From the NCBI GenBank assembly GCA_937924145.1, contig CALDTJ010000438.1:1-35494 (forward strand): a stretch of 35,494 nucleotides of DNA. Reading direction: 5' to 3'. The stretch is from an uncultured Saprospiraceae bacterium (GTDB lineage Bacteria > Bacteroidota > Bacteroidia > Chitinophagales > Saprospiraceae). Below are positions 9,774 to 17,598 of this stretch, in pieces (position 1 is the stretch's first letter; each line of letters starts with the position of its first letter). The notes beneath the pieces are model-generated. The model was not told where the DNA came from, ran no database searches, and saw only the letters and a list, made by a program, of their open reading frames with translations. The position numbers and the translations under genes were made by a program.

Positions 9774-11915
9774 ATGTTCACTAAAGAAAAACAAAAAGCT
9801 TTATTTGATCTTTCCAAAAAATTATTAACGACAGAAATAGCGACCAACGAATTAGCGGCAAGCGACCAAGTAACCGCATTGAGCGATGTCGTCCAATATC
9901 ACGAATGGCGATATTCTGTTTTGAATGATCCTGTAATAAGTGATTTTGAGTACGATACTTTGTACAAAAAATTAGAGGCGTTAGAAAAAAACTTCCCCAA
10001 TTTATTATCTCCTGATTCTCCAACTCAAAGAGTAGCCAATGACCTAAGTGGCGATGCAGTTTCTGTAGCCCATTTAACTCCAATGTTGTCTCTAGATAAT
10101 TCCTATAATGCAGAAGATTTAAAAGATTTTGACGAGCGAGTTAAAAAGCTAACTGCCTTACCTGAAGACACAGAAATAGAATATGTGGTTGAGCCAAAAT
10201 TTGATGGAGGAAGTATCGCTTTAGTTTATGAAAATGACCGATTAACAAGAGGAGCGACTCGTGGAAATGGGAAAAAGGGAGAAGAAATGACTGCCAATGC
10301 GAGAGCAATGAAAAGTATTCCATTAAAGGCTGCTTTTTCAAAATATGGCATTCAAAAAACAGAGTTAAGAGGAGAAGTATTGATTAGGAAAGATGTTTTT
10401 GAAAAGGTTAATAAACAAAGAGCAAAAGATGGACAAAGTATTTTTGCTAATCCAAGAAATGCTGCGACGGGTGGTCTAAGAATGAAGAGTGCAAAAGAAT
10501 CTTCTGGACGTGGTTTAGAGGCATTTATCTATCAATTAGGTTATGCCGAAGGGGCAGATGGAAACGATATTTTAGCAAATTTTGAAACGCATAATGAAAG
10601 TATTAATCTATTAGGCGAATTAGGATTTAAAGTACCTACCATTGAAAGAAAGGTTTGCAAGAACATCAAGGAAGTAGCTGATTTTTGTTTGGGTTGGCAA
10701 GAAAAAAGAGAAGATTACGCTTATGAGATCGACGGTATGGTGGTAAAGGTAAATAGCAGAGCCTTACAAGAAAAATGTGGTTATACGAGTCATCACCCAA
10801 GGTGGGCCATTGCTTTCAAATTCAAAGCAAAACAAGCGACCACTAAATTATTAAATGTAGAATATCAAGTCGGAAAAGTAGGGTCAATTACCCCCGTAGC
10901 AAAGTTAGACCCTGTACAGTTAGCAGGTGTGACTGTGTCTTCCGTTTCGCTCCATAATGAAGAGTTTATCAAAAGTAAAGACCTTCGATTAGGTGATACC
11001 GTTTTGGTAGAAAGAGCAGGTGATGTGATTCCATATATTGTGAAAGCAATGGAAGATTTACGAGATGGCTCAGAAACAGTAATAGAATACCCAAAAGTTT
11101 GTCCAATCAATCACACGGAAACACCTTCCGAGTTAATTCAAATTGAAGGAGAGGCTGCTTGGCGTTGTCCCAATTGCGTATGTGGGCAACAGCAATTGGC
11201 TCGGATGATTTTCCACGTCTCTAAACCAGCAATGGATATTGATGGCTTTGGAGAATCTTACGTTAGGCGGTTTAATGAATTGGGTTGGGTTCATACAATA
11301 GCTGACCTATATAGGCTTGATTATGAGCAAATTGCAACGCTAGACGGGTTCGGAGCAAAGTCTGCTAAGAATATAGAAAAGGCGATTGAAAAAGCTAAGA
11401 AAAATCCTATTGCTAGATTATTGCATAGCTTAAGTGTCCATCATTTGGGTAAAAAAGCCTCTAAGCTAATTGCTGAACAAATTGAGCATGTTCTAGACTT
11501 ACAAAACTGGACAGAAGAAGATTTTGTAGACATTAAAGACATCGGCCCCGTAGTCGCCAAAAACGTCATTGAATATTTTAGCAATCCTCAAAACATAGAA
11601 TTATTAAAAGAAATGGAGACTTTGGGCGTCAACTTACGTCAAACAGAAGAGGATAAGCCTTTGGAGATAGCCGACGATGCACCTTTGGCTGGCAAAACCA
11701 TTTTATTTACGGGTTCTTTGCAGACGATGGGAAGGAAAGAGGCACAAGAAATTGCCAAGCGAGCAGGTGCAAAAGTGATTAGTGCAGTAAGTTCCAAATT
11801 GAATATTTTGGTAGTAGGAGAAAAGGCTGGCTCTAAACTAAAAAAGGCACAGGCTGTTGGGACTGTGGAAATCATATCTGAGAACGATTTCAGGGACTTG
11901 ATGGAGATGGAATAG
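9774..11915 (+). CDS. ligA: NAD+-dependent DNA ligase LigA
   Basis: LigA seals nicks in DNA during replication and repair, using NAD+. This 713-residue copy, longer than the common ~670, has an Ia-type domain with YHEWRYSVLNDP, and an adenylation domain with the nucleophile K142 in EPKFDGGS and RGATRGNGKKGEE. An OB fold follows, with the VGKVGSITPVAKLDPV segment. Then come the zinc region (443-470), four HhH motifs, and a BRCT domain (637-713) starting LAGKTILFTGSLQ. The zinc region is odd: the first pair reads C443-P-I-N-H447 instead of Cys-x-x-Cys, while C465-PN-C468-V-C470 has an extra Cys. H447 or C468 may stand in for the missing ligand. The gene is probably monocistronic, divergent from the VWA gene. 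Confidence 0.97.
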   Translation: MFTKEKQKALFDLSKKLLTTEIATNELAASDQVTALSDVVQYHEWRYSVLNDPVISDFEYDTLYKKLEALEKNFPNLLSPDSPTQRVANDLSGDAVSVAHLTPMLSLDNSYNAEDLKDFDERVKKLTALPEDTEIEYVVEPKFDGGSIALVYENDRLTRGATRGNGKKGEEMTANARAMKSIPLKAAFSKYGIQKTELRGEVLIRKDVFEKVNKQRAKDGQSIFANPRNAATGGLRMKSAKESSGRGLEAFIYQLGYAEGADGNDILANFETHNESINLLGELGFKVPTIERKVCKNIKEVADFCLGWQEKREDYAYEIDGMVVKVNSRALQEKCGYTSHHPRWAIAFKFKAKQATTKLLNVEYQVGKVGSITPVAKLDPVQLAGVTVSSVSLHNEEFIKSKDLRLGDTVLVERAGDVIPYIVKAMEDLRDGSETVIEYPKVCPINHTETPSELIQIEGEAAWRCPNCVCGQQQLARMIFHVSKPAMDIDGFGESYVRRFNELGWVHTIADLYRLDYEQIATLDGFGAKSAKNIEKAIEKAKKNPIARLLHSLSVHHLGKKASKLIAEQIEHVLDLQNWTEEDFVDIKDIGPVVAKNVIEYFSNPQNIELLKEMETLGVNLRQTEEDKPLEIADDAPLAGKTILFTGSLQTMGRKEAQEIAKRAGAKVISAVSSKLNILVVGEKAGSKLKKAQAVGTVEIISENDFRDLMEME

Positions 11916-12107
11916 CGAGGTAATGAGGAGATAAGGTGATGAGGTAATAAGGGCAATACTTGCAATCTCTCGAGACTTTCCTTAACAAACTTTAACTTTG
12001 CGGTGGAAATCATTAACTAATAAATAGCACTGATTTATAGTTTTTATATTGAACTTTGTGGTGTTTATTTTTTTGTAGTAGTAAGCAAACTCACTAAAAC
12101 TCTTTTT

Positions 12108-12791
12108 ATGAAAAATATAGTAATTATCTTTTTAGCTTTTCTTTTTACGAATGTTAGTATCGCACAATCAGGCGAATTTGTGAGAGAAACTTCTGATCCT
12201 GCTGCTAAAGCAATTTTAGAAAAATTAAGGACGAAGTATGAGGCTTATAAGACAGTGGAAGCAGATTTTAAATTAACAATTGAAATTCCAGAAGAAGATA
12301 AGGAAGTTCAGACTGGAAATTTGGCGCAAGAAGGAGAAAAATATAGATTAAAATTAGACAATCAAGCAATCTATAGCGATGGTAAAACACTTTGGTTGTA
12401 CTTAAAAAGTAATAACGAAGTGCAAATCAACAATGTGGATGACTTTGAGGAAGAAGATGAAGACTTTTTATCTCCAAAAGATTTATTACGCATTTACGAA
12501 AAAGAGGATTTCATTTTTGGTTTAACCAATGATGGTTACGAAAATGGGGTCGCTATTCAGCAAATCGAATTTAAGCCAATTGACAAAGATTCAGAATATG
12601 CAAAAATGCGATTGACCATTGATAAGAAAAAAAATCAAATCATGCGTATCAAAGCATTCGCAGTGGACGGCGCTAGATATACCATGGATGTAACTAAATT
12701 TAAACCCAATTTGACCTATAAAAATGCAGATTTTATTTTCAATACGAAGGATTTCCCAGGAATTCACGTGGAGGATTTACGGATTGATTAA
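12108..12791 (+). CDS. LolA-like outer-membrane lipoprotein carrier
   Basis: This 227-residue periplasmic protein carries lipoproteins from the inner to the outer membrane. A Sec signal peptide covers residues 1-20 (MKNIVIIFLAFLFTNVSIAQ). The mature part opens with AILEKLRTKYEAYKTVEADF, the typical LolA start. It continues with the alternating beta-strand pattern of the half-barrel, including KYRLKLDNQAIYSDGKTLWLYL and the closing KFKPNLTYKNADFIF. Bacteroidota homologues are commonly annotated as LolA despite low identity to the E. coli protein. A TAACTTTG box at 11993-12000 could be its -7 element, and the strong hairpin at 12843-12878 ends the unit. The 192-bp leader also holds a GAGGTAAT-type imperfect repeat. 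Role in the Lol pathway is inferred from the family. Confidence 0.83.
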   Translation: MKNIVIIFLAFLFTNVSIAQSGEFVRETSDPAAKAILEKLRTKYEAYKTVEADFKLTIEIPEEDKEVQTGNLAQEGEKYRLKLDNQAIYSDGKTLWLYLKSNNEVQINNVDDFEEEDEDFLSPKDLLRIYEKEDFIFGLTNDGYENGVAIQQIEFKPIDKDSEYAKMRLTIDKKKNQIMRIKAFAVDGARYTMDVTKFKPNLTYKNADFIFNTKDFPGIHVEDLRID

Positions 12792-12842
12792 ATCTTAGAT
12801 TTGTATTAGCAAAGACTTTTATAGTAACTTAGTATTAGCTTT

Positions 12843-12878
12843 AAATGTCGATAGTGAACTAATTTGCTATCGACATTT
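12843..12878 (+). terminator. Rho-independent-type terminator after the lolA-like gene
   Basis: A perfect 12-bp stem (AAATGTCGATAG at 12843-12854, its complement at 12867-12878) with a 12-nt loop is followed by a short T-rich run. Confidence 0.7.
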
Positions 12879-12892
12879 TATATTTAGGCTAT

Positions 12893-12989
12893 TGAGAAGA
12901 GAGATGCGAGATTAGAGAACAGAGACGCGTAATTTATTACCTAGCAATCTCTACTCTCTCGGTGAAACGATCTCTACGCTCTTTTCTAA
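12893..12989. repeat. GA/CT-rich fold-back repeat
   Basis: A purine-rich left half (GAGAAGAGAGATGCGAG at 12893-12909 and onward) is the rough inverse of a pyrimidine-rich right half (12945-12989, with TCTCTACTCTCTCGG and AAACGATCTC). The right half is about 80% identical over 41 bp to 25143-25183. Both copies end a few bases before a start codon, 17 bp here and 4 bp in the second. Confidence 0.55.
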
Positions 12990-13006
12990 AAAAGAAAAAC
13001 AAATAA

Positions 13007-13642
13007 ATGCAAGAAACGGGAAAAAATGCCCTCATCGTCTTTATCAAAAATCCAAAATTAGGTAAAGTAAAAACGCGCCTAGCCAAGACCGTTGGCGACG
13101 AAAAGGCATTGGCTATTTATAAAGCCTTGATGGAGCATACCAGAAAGATAGCAGAAACATTACCTGTTAATCGACGCCTTTTTTACAGCCAATTTATCAA
13201 TGAATCAGATAAGTGGTCCCGCAAGAAATTTCACAAAGAACTACAGATTGAGGCAGACTTAGGGATGAAGATGGCAACCGCTTTTCATACGGTTTTCAAA
13301 ACCAACGAAAAGGTCGTTATTATTGGAAGTGATTGCGCCTCTTTGACGCCAGAAATAGTAGAAAATGCTTTTGAGCAATTAGATAAGTATCCTTTTGTAA
13401 TCGGCCCTGCAATGGATGGTGGTTATTACTTATTGGGGATGAATCAGTTTACACCAGAAGTTTTTAGCGATATAGCATGGAGTACAGAAACGGTTTGCTC
13501 AACTACTATAGAGCGAATTGAAAATTTGGGGAAAACTTATTTTTTACTACCTGAACTATCAGATATTGATTATGAAGAAGATTGGGTGAAGTATGGTTGG
13601 GAATTAGAAGAAAAGGAAGTTAAACCTAAGATTTTTAAATAA
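13007..13642 (+). CDS. DUF2064/TIGR04282 GT-A nucleotidyl-/glycosyltransferase-like protein
   Basis: This 211-residue cytosolic protein has a GT-A nucleotide-binding fold. The visible family motifs are FIKNPKLGKVKTRLAKTVG (12-30, the nucleotide-binding loop), IIGSDCASLTPE (105-116, the DxD-like site; Ala occupies the place of the more common Pro) and GPAMDGGYYLLG (133-144). Members are often annotated as arsenosugar-biosynthesis glycosyltransferases, but the true reaction is mostly unknown and no arsenic genes are near. It starts directly after the GA/CT-rich repeat, so its leader is largely repeat-derived. The next gene is convergent, with a long inverted repeat between. Confidence 0.85.
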   Translation: MQETGKNALIVFIKNPKLGKVKTRLAKTVGDEKALAIYKALMEHTRKIAETLPVNRRLFYSQFINESDKWSRKKFHKELQIEADLGMKMATAFHTVFKTNEKVVIIGSDCASLTPEIVENAFEQLDKYPFVIGPAMDGGYYLLGMNQFTPEVFSDIAWSTETVCSTTIERIENLGKTYFLLPELSDIDYEEDWVKYGWELEEKEVKPKIFK

Positions 13643-13710
13643 ATTTCAAGTCAGTCTTTCAAAGGATAATATAAAATTTCTCCAGTGATAAATTACAAAT
13701 TAGACATAAA

Positions 13711-13811
13711 TGGCTGACGGATTAAGCAGATTAGGCGGATAGAAACGGATCTTCGAGCATAACGTAAAAAAATCCGTTTCTATCCGCCTAATACGTTTAA
13801 TCCGTCAGCTA
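13711..13811. repeat. 40-bp inverted repeat between convergent genes
   Basis: The arms 13711-13750 and 13772-13811 match at about 36 of 40 positions with a 21-bp loop. The shared sequence contains GCTGACGGATTAA and GATTAGGCGGATAGAAACG-type blocks; inside each arm, units like GGATTAA and GATTAGG are themselves repeated. It is far longer than a normal terminator hairpin and looks like a dispersed palindromic element that may also stop transcription from both sides. Confidence 0.75.
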
Positions 13812-13881
13812 ATCATGTATAGCTTAGAGCAATAAGACTCGCAAAAATAATGGCTAGAAATAACTCTCCATTTTTACTAAC

Positions 13882-15369
13882 CTAGCCCATAAATCCTATC
13901 AGCAAGTATAAAAAAGCCGTAATACTCCCACAAACTAAAGCATAAGGAAACTGAGTTTTTACATGGTCAATATGGTCACTAGCTGCCGCCATCGAAGACA
14001 ATATCGTAGTATCAGAAATAGGCGAACAGTGATCGCCAAAAACACCACCTCCTAAAGCGGCGGCAATTGCCAAATGCACATTAGCATCCATAGTTTGCGA
14101 CATAGGGACGGCAATCGCAATCATAATCGCAAAAGTCCCCCAAGAAGTTCCTGTTGAAAAAGCGATAAAGCAACTGACTATAAAAACGATAAAAGGGACT
14201 AAAGCAGGAGACAACCATCCTTTTGCCACTTCCGCCACATAAATACCAGTCTCTAATTCTTTACAAACCGCACCAATCGCAAAAGCCATTAACATCAATA
14301 AAGCAAGCGGCATCATTCCACCGATTCCTTTTAGTGTCAAATCTACCATTTCTTTTAAGTCCATAATTCCTTGAATTTTATAAGAAATCATAGAATATAA
14401 TAAGGAGACTATTAAAGAAGTTAAGACGGAAGTAGAACCAGAACCTTGTCCTACCGCATAGAAAAATTTATCTAAAAAAGATGCACTCGGTCGATTTTCT
14501 AAAGCAGTCTCCCAACCTGTATAACCTAACATCACAGGCATCATCAAGACCATAATAGCAATCGGAATAATCATATTGAAAGCCCTTGGCTTAATACCAT
14601 GCTTGGTCGTTACTTCTGTTAATTCGTCAGCAATCATGGGTTGGGCAGTATCTGCTAATAACTTTCCTTCTTCCAATGCTCTCTTTTCTGCTTTTGCCAT
14701 TGGCCCAAAATCTTTCTTTGTAAAAATGACAATCAAAACCATCCCCAAAGCAAACATTGGATAAAAATTATAAAGCGCAGCATTAAAAAGTGTGGCAAAA
14801 GGGTTCTCAAAACCTTGTGCCAATAACAGCCCCATAATAAAAGCCCCCCACGCATTGAAAGGAATCAATATAGAAGAAGGAGAGGAACTAGAATCTGCGA
14901 TGTAGGCTAATTTTTCTCTAGGAATTTTTAATTTATCAAAAATAGGTCGGTATAAGGTACCCACCGTCAAGACAGAAATATTAGATTCTACAAAAATTAA
15001 TACACCCGTCAACCATGCTAAAAACTGAACAATCACTCGATTATTTCCTGCTTTTTTCTGTTCTTGCTTTTCTAATAATCTACTGATTTTAATAATAAAA
15101 CCTTCTACTCCACCAGACCTTTGAATAAAAATAATCAAAGCACCAACTAATGCCGAAAACATAATGGTTCTAGTATTTCCATCATCTTTGAAAACATCTA
15201 CCAATGCTTGAATTGTATCAAAAGAGCCTGTTAATAAATTAAAATCATTAATGATTAGCCAGCCTAACCAAATACCAAAAAGTAAGGAGACAAAAACTTG
15301 TTTAGTTCTAATGGCTAGAACGATTGCCAAAACAGGAGGTAGTAAGGAAAGAAAGCCGTATTCAGTCAT
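13882..15369 (-). CDS. Na+/H+ antiporter, NhaC family
   Basis: This 495-residue inner-membrane transporter has about 12 hydrophobic segments. NhaC-family proteins exchange Na+ for H+, and some members move small organic acids. Marker stretches are GALIIFIQRSGGVEGF (81-96), the loop ADSSSSPSSILIPFNAWGAF, STGTSWGTFAIM near the C-terminal third, and GGGVFGDHCSPISDTTILSS. All belong to the NhaC fold and the last is its signature. The length is normal for the family. It is followed downstream by the 40-bp inverted repeat and preceded by a small AGGA-loop hairpin. No regulator is visible. Substrate cannot be read from the sequence, so a gene symbol is withheld. Confidence 0.88.
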   Translation of the reverse strand: MTEYGFLSLLPPVLAIVLAIRTKQVFVSLLFGIWLGWLIINDFNLLTGSFDTIQALVDVFKDDGNTRTIMFSALVGALIIFIQRSGGVEGFIIKISRLLEKQEQKKAGNNRVIVQFLAWLTGVLIFVESNISVLTVGTLYRPIFDKLKIPREKLAYIADSSSSPSSILIPFNAWGAFIMGLLLAQGFENPFATLFNAALYNFYPMFALGMVLIVIFTKKDFGPMAKAEKRALEEGKLLADTAQPMIADELTEVTTKHGIKPRAFNMIIPIAIMVLMMPVMLGYTGWETALENRPSASFLDKFFYAVGQGSGSTSVLTSLIVSLLYSMISYKIQGIMDLKEMVDLTLKGIGGMMPLALLMLMAFAIGAVCKELETGIYVAEVAKGWLSPALVPFIVFIVSCFIAFSTGTSWGTFAIMIAIAVPMSQTMDANVHLAIAAALGGGVFGDHCSPISDTTILSSMAAASDHIDHVKTQFPYALVCGSITAFLYLLIGFMG

Positions 15370-15425
15370 ATATATTGCAGTAGTGTCAAGCCCTTATTTG
15401 ATGCTTAACTATGTTGTTTAATGAA

Positions 15426-15445
15426 AACCAAGCAGGAGCTTGGTT
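15426..15445. repeat. Small hairpin with AGGA tetraloop
   Basis: A perfect 8-bp stem, AACCAAGC (15426-15433) and GCTTGGTT (15438-15445), encloses AGGA. The 124-bp gap between two minus-strand genes holds little else. The same AGGA loop caps a hairpin at 34991-35010, suggesting a shared repeat family. There is no T tract on either side. Confidence 0.5.
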
Positions 15446-15493
15446 CTACGGAATAATCAACAAGGTAAGAAAAATCAGCTAATCGGAAGTACT

Positions 15494-16270
15494 CTATAAT
15501 TCAGCGATGAATTGATTAGGATTTTCTAATAGTTTAAAACGATCCTTATCAATTGTTTCGTTATCTGTTTTACACAATGTTTTCAACAATTTATCATCTG
15601 CATTCCATTTATGACCATCAAAGAATTCTAAGCCCTTGTGATCTCTTACTTTATACAAAGAATGTTTGCCATAGCAAGTGCCCAAGTATACATAAGATAA
15701 GTCATTTTCCTTTGCCCAATGAATCGTCCGCCACATCATCCATTTGCCCAAAGAATGAGATCTCATATATGCTTGATCGAAGAAAGCATACCAATATTGA
15801 AAAGCATTCCCCTCTATACCCGCTAAGATATAACCTAGTGTTTTCCCATTGGAAGTAAAGGACAAAATATGGCTTCCAGTCTCTTTACTTAATACATATT
15901 TTAGGCGTTCTGGCGTCATCGCATTGCCAGAAAATCTATCTGCCGCATAGTTCATACAAAAAGCAAAAAAGGTAAGGTCTTCGGTATCAAAATCTGCTTT
16001 TTTATGTACTTGAATTTCGATAGCTAGCTCCTCAATTTTTCGATTGATTCTTCTATTCTCTGAGGTATCTTTAAATTGAGCTAGATTTACTCTTAAACTT
16101 CTAGCCAAATAGAAAATATCTGCCTCAATTTTTAGATTTCCTGTGTAGGGTAAAAATCCTTGATTATAGATAGTTGGCAACTCACTTTGCGCCTCTTTGA
16201 TGCAATAAATCGCATAGTTAAAAGTGTAAGTTGAGTAGTCAGGTTGATTTTCGGAAAAGAATATTTTCAT
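15494..16270 (-). CDS. Arginyltransferase C-terminal-like (GNAT-fold) acyltransferase
   Basis: This 258-residue cytosolic protein has a second half resembling the C-terminal catalytic domain of arginyl-/leucyl-tRNA-protein transferases (ATE/Bpt): GKTLGYILAGIEG (143-155), FQYWYAFFD, then RSHSLGKWMMWRTIHWAKEN and YVYLGTCYGKHSLYKVR. The last is the counterpart of YLGYYI...YK in ATE enzymes. The N-terminal half is shorter than the ATE N-domain and lacks its Cys-rich start, apart from a few scattered Cys. It could transfer an amino acid from a charged tRNA to protein N-termini, or be a GNAT acetyltransferase that shares the fold. The neighbours (antiporter, mreB) do not help. Moderate confidence in the family, low in the reaction. 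Confidence 0.6.
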   Translation of the reverse strand: MKIFFSENQPDYSTYTFNYAIYCIKEAQSELPTIYNQGFLPYTGNLKIEADIFYLARSLRVNLAQFKDTSENRRINRKIEELAIEIQVHKKADFDTEDLTFFAFCMNYAADRFSGNAMTPERLKYVLSKETGSHILSFTSNGKTLGYILAGIEGNAFQYWYAFFDQAYMRSHSLGKWMMWRTIHWAKENDLSYVYLGTCYGKHSLYKVRDHKGLEFFDGHKWNADDKLLKTLCKTDNETIDKDRFKLLENPNQFIAEL

Positions 16271-16411
16271 AGACGTATATCAATTTAAAATATAGGCTCG
16301 AAGATAGGAATATTTCAATTAAATACATTATTGCGATTTATTATCTAACAAGATACTTTTGGGTAAAAAATCCTATTTTTCCCAATAAAAAAGTAAGTTT
16401 TGGGCAAAACC

Positions 16412-16441
16412 TTGAATTATGAATATATTTTGATAACTTTG
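16412..16441 (+). promoter_or_regulatory. Bacteroidota sigma-A promoter of the mre operon
   Basis: TTG (16412-16414), a 19-bp spacer and TAACTTTG (16434-16441) match the TTG-N19-TAnnTTTG consensus exactly. The element lies 60 bp before the mreB ATG. Just upstream, TTTGGG recurs with about 40-bp spacing (GGG at 16361, 16402 and 16441), and a bulged hairpin occupies 16359-16385. Confidence 0.65.
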
Positions 16442-16500
16442 GGCGTTAGATTTTAGACGGAGATAAGATAAATTAACAAAAAGATATTTCAAATATATAA

Positions 16501-17532
16501 ATGGGCTTATTTAATTTTTTCAGACAAGAGTTAGCAATTGATCTTGGCACAGCAAATACATTGATTATTGAAAATGGAGAAGTAGTTGTCAACGAGCCAT
16601 CAATTGTTGCTATCAATAGAAAAACAGGAGAGACAATCGCAGTCGGTCATCGCGCGATGCAGATGCACGAAAAGACGCACGAAAACATAAAAACAATTCG
16701 ACCATTAAAGGATGGAGTAATTGCAGATTTTCAAGCTGCGGAAAGCATGATTGAAGGGATGATTGGGATTATCGGAAATAAGAGAAAATTCTTCTCGCAC
16801 ATGAAGATGGTTATCTGTATTCCATCAGGCATTACAGAGGTAGAAAAAAGAGCCGTTTTCGATTCTGCGGATCACGTTGATTCCAAAGAAACTTACCTGA
16901 TACATGAACCTATGGCTGCTGCTTTAGGAATTGGTTTAGATGTGGAAGAACCAATCGGTAATATGATTATCGACATAGGAGGTGGAACGACAGAGATTGC
17001 AGTCATTGCGCTTTCTGGTATTGTGTGTGATCAATCTATTAGGATCGCAGGAGATGAGTTGACAAGCGACATTACCAACTATATGAAGCGTCAACATAAT
17101 ATCTTAATTGGAGAAAGAACTTCTGAACAAATTAAAATTCATGTTGGTTCTGCTTTACAAGAATTAGAAAATCCACCTGCTGACTATGCGGTCAATGGTA
17201 GAGATTTAATGACGGGTATACCAAAGCAAATTCTTGTTAGTTACCAAGAAATTTCTCATGCTCTAGACAAATCAATTTTAAAAATTGAAGAAGCTGTTCT
17301 AAAAGCACTAGAAACAACACCTCCTGAATTAGCATCTGATATTTACTCTACTGGTCTTTACTTGACTGGAGGTGGTGCTTTGTTAAGAGGATTGGATAAA
17401 AGAATTAGTCAAAAAACAAAATTACCAGTTCACATTGCTGAAGATCCACTAAAGGCGGTAGTAAGGGGAACTAGTAAAGCTTTACAAAATACAGATACTT
17501 ATTCTTTCCTAATAGACCGAAAGTCTGTCTAA
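16501..17532 (+). CDS. mreB: Rod-shape-determining actin homologue MreB
   Basis: MreB is a bacterial actin that assembles on the inner membrane and guides lateral peptidoglycan synthesis. This 343-residue protein has the expected length and all actin-family phosphate loops: DLGTANTLI (14-22), IDIGGGTTEIAVI (around 158-170) and the adenosine motif TGGGALLRGLDKRI (about 290-303). An amphipathic, membrane-binding N-terminus (MGLFNFF) is present. It is first in the mreB-mreC-mreD-mrdA group, driven by a well-formed promoter. A hairpin at 17548-17580 follows it and may lower expression of the downstream genes relative to MreB. Identification is secure. Confidence 0.97.
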   Translation: MGLFNFFRQELAIDLGTANTLIIENGEVVVNEPSIVAINRKTGETIAVGHRAMQMHEKTHENIKTIRPLKDGVIADFQAAESMIEGMIGIIGNKRKFFSHMKMVICIPSGITEVEKRAVFDSADHVDSKETYLIHEPMAAALGIGLDVEEPIGNMIIDIGGGTTEIAVIALSGIVCDQSIRIAGDELTSDITNYMKRQHNILIGERTSEQIKIHVGSALQELENPPADYAVNGRDLMTGIPKQILVSYQEISHALDKSILKIEEAVLKALETTPPELASDIYSTGLYLTGGGALLRGLDKRISQKTKLPVHIAEDPLKAVVRGTSKALQNTDTYSFLIDRKSV

Positions 17533-17547
17533 AATACATATCTATCT

Positions 17548-17580
17548 TAACGGGTTAATCTTACTTGGGTTAACCCGTTA
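17548..17580 (+). terminator. Hairpin between mreB and mreC (attenuator-like)
   Basis: TAACGGGTTAA (17548-17558) pairs with TTAACCCGTTA (17570-17580). An A-rich run, not a T run, follows. It lies inside the operon, so partial termination or an mRNA-stabilising 3' end for the mreB transcript are both possible. Confidence 0.5.
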
Positions 17581-17598
17581 AAAATTATTATCCATTTC

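Noticed and set aside
11639-12013. 124-codon minus-strand open frame
   Set aside because: Mostly antisense to the BRCT end of ligA; no domain and no plausible upstream signal.
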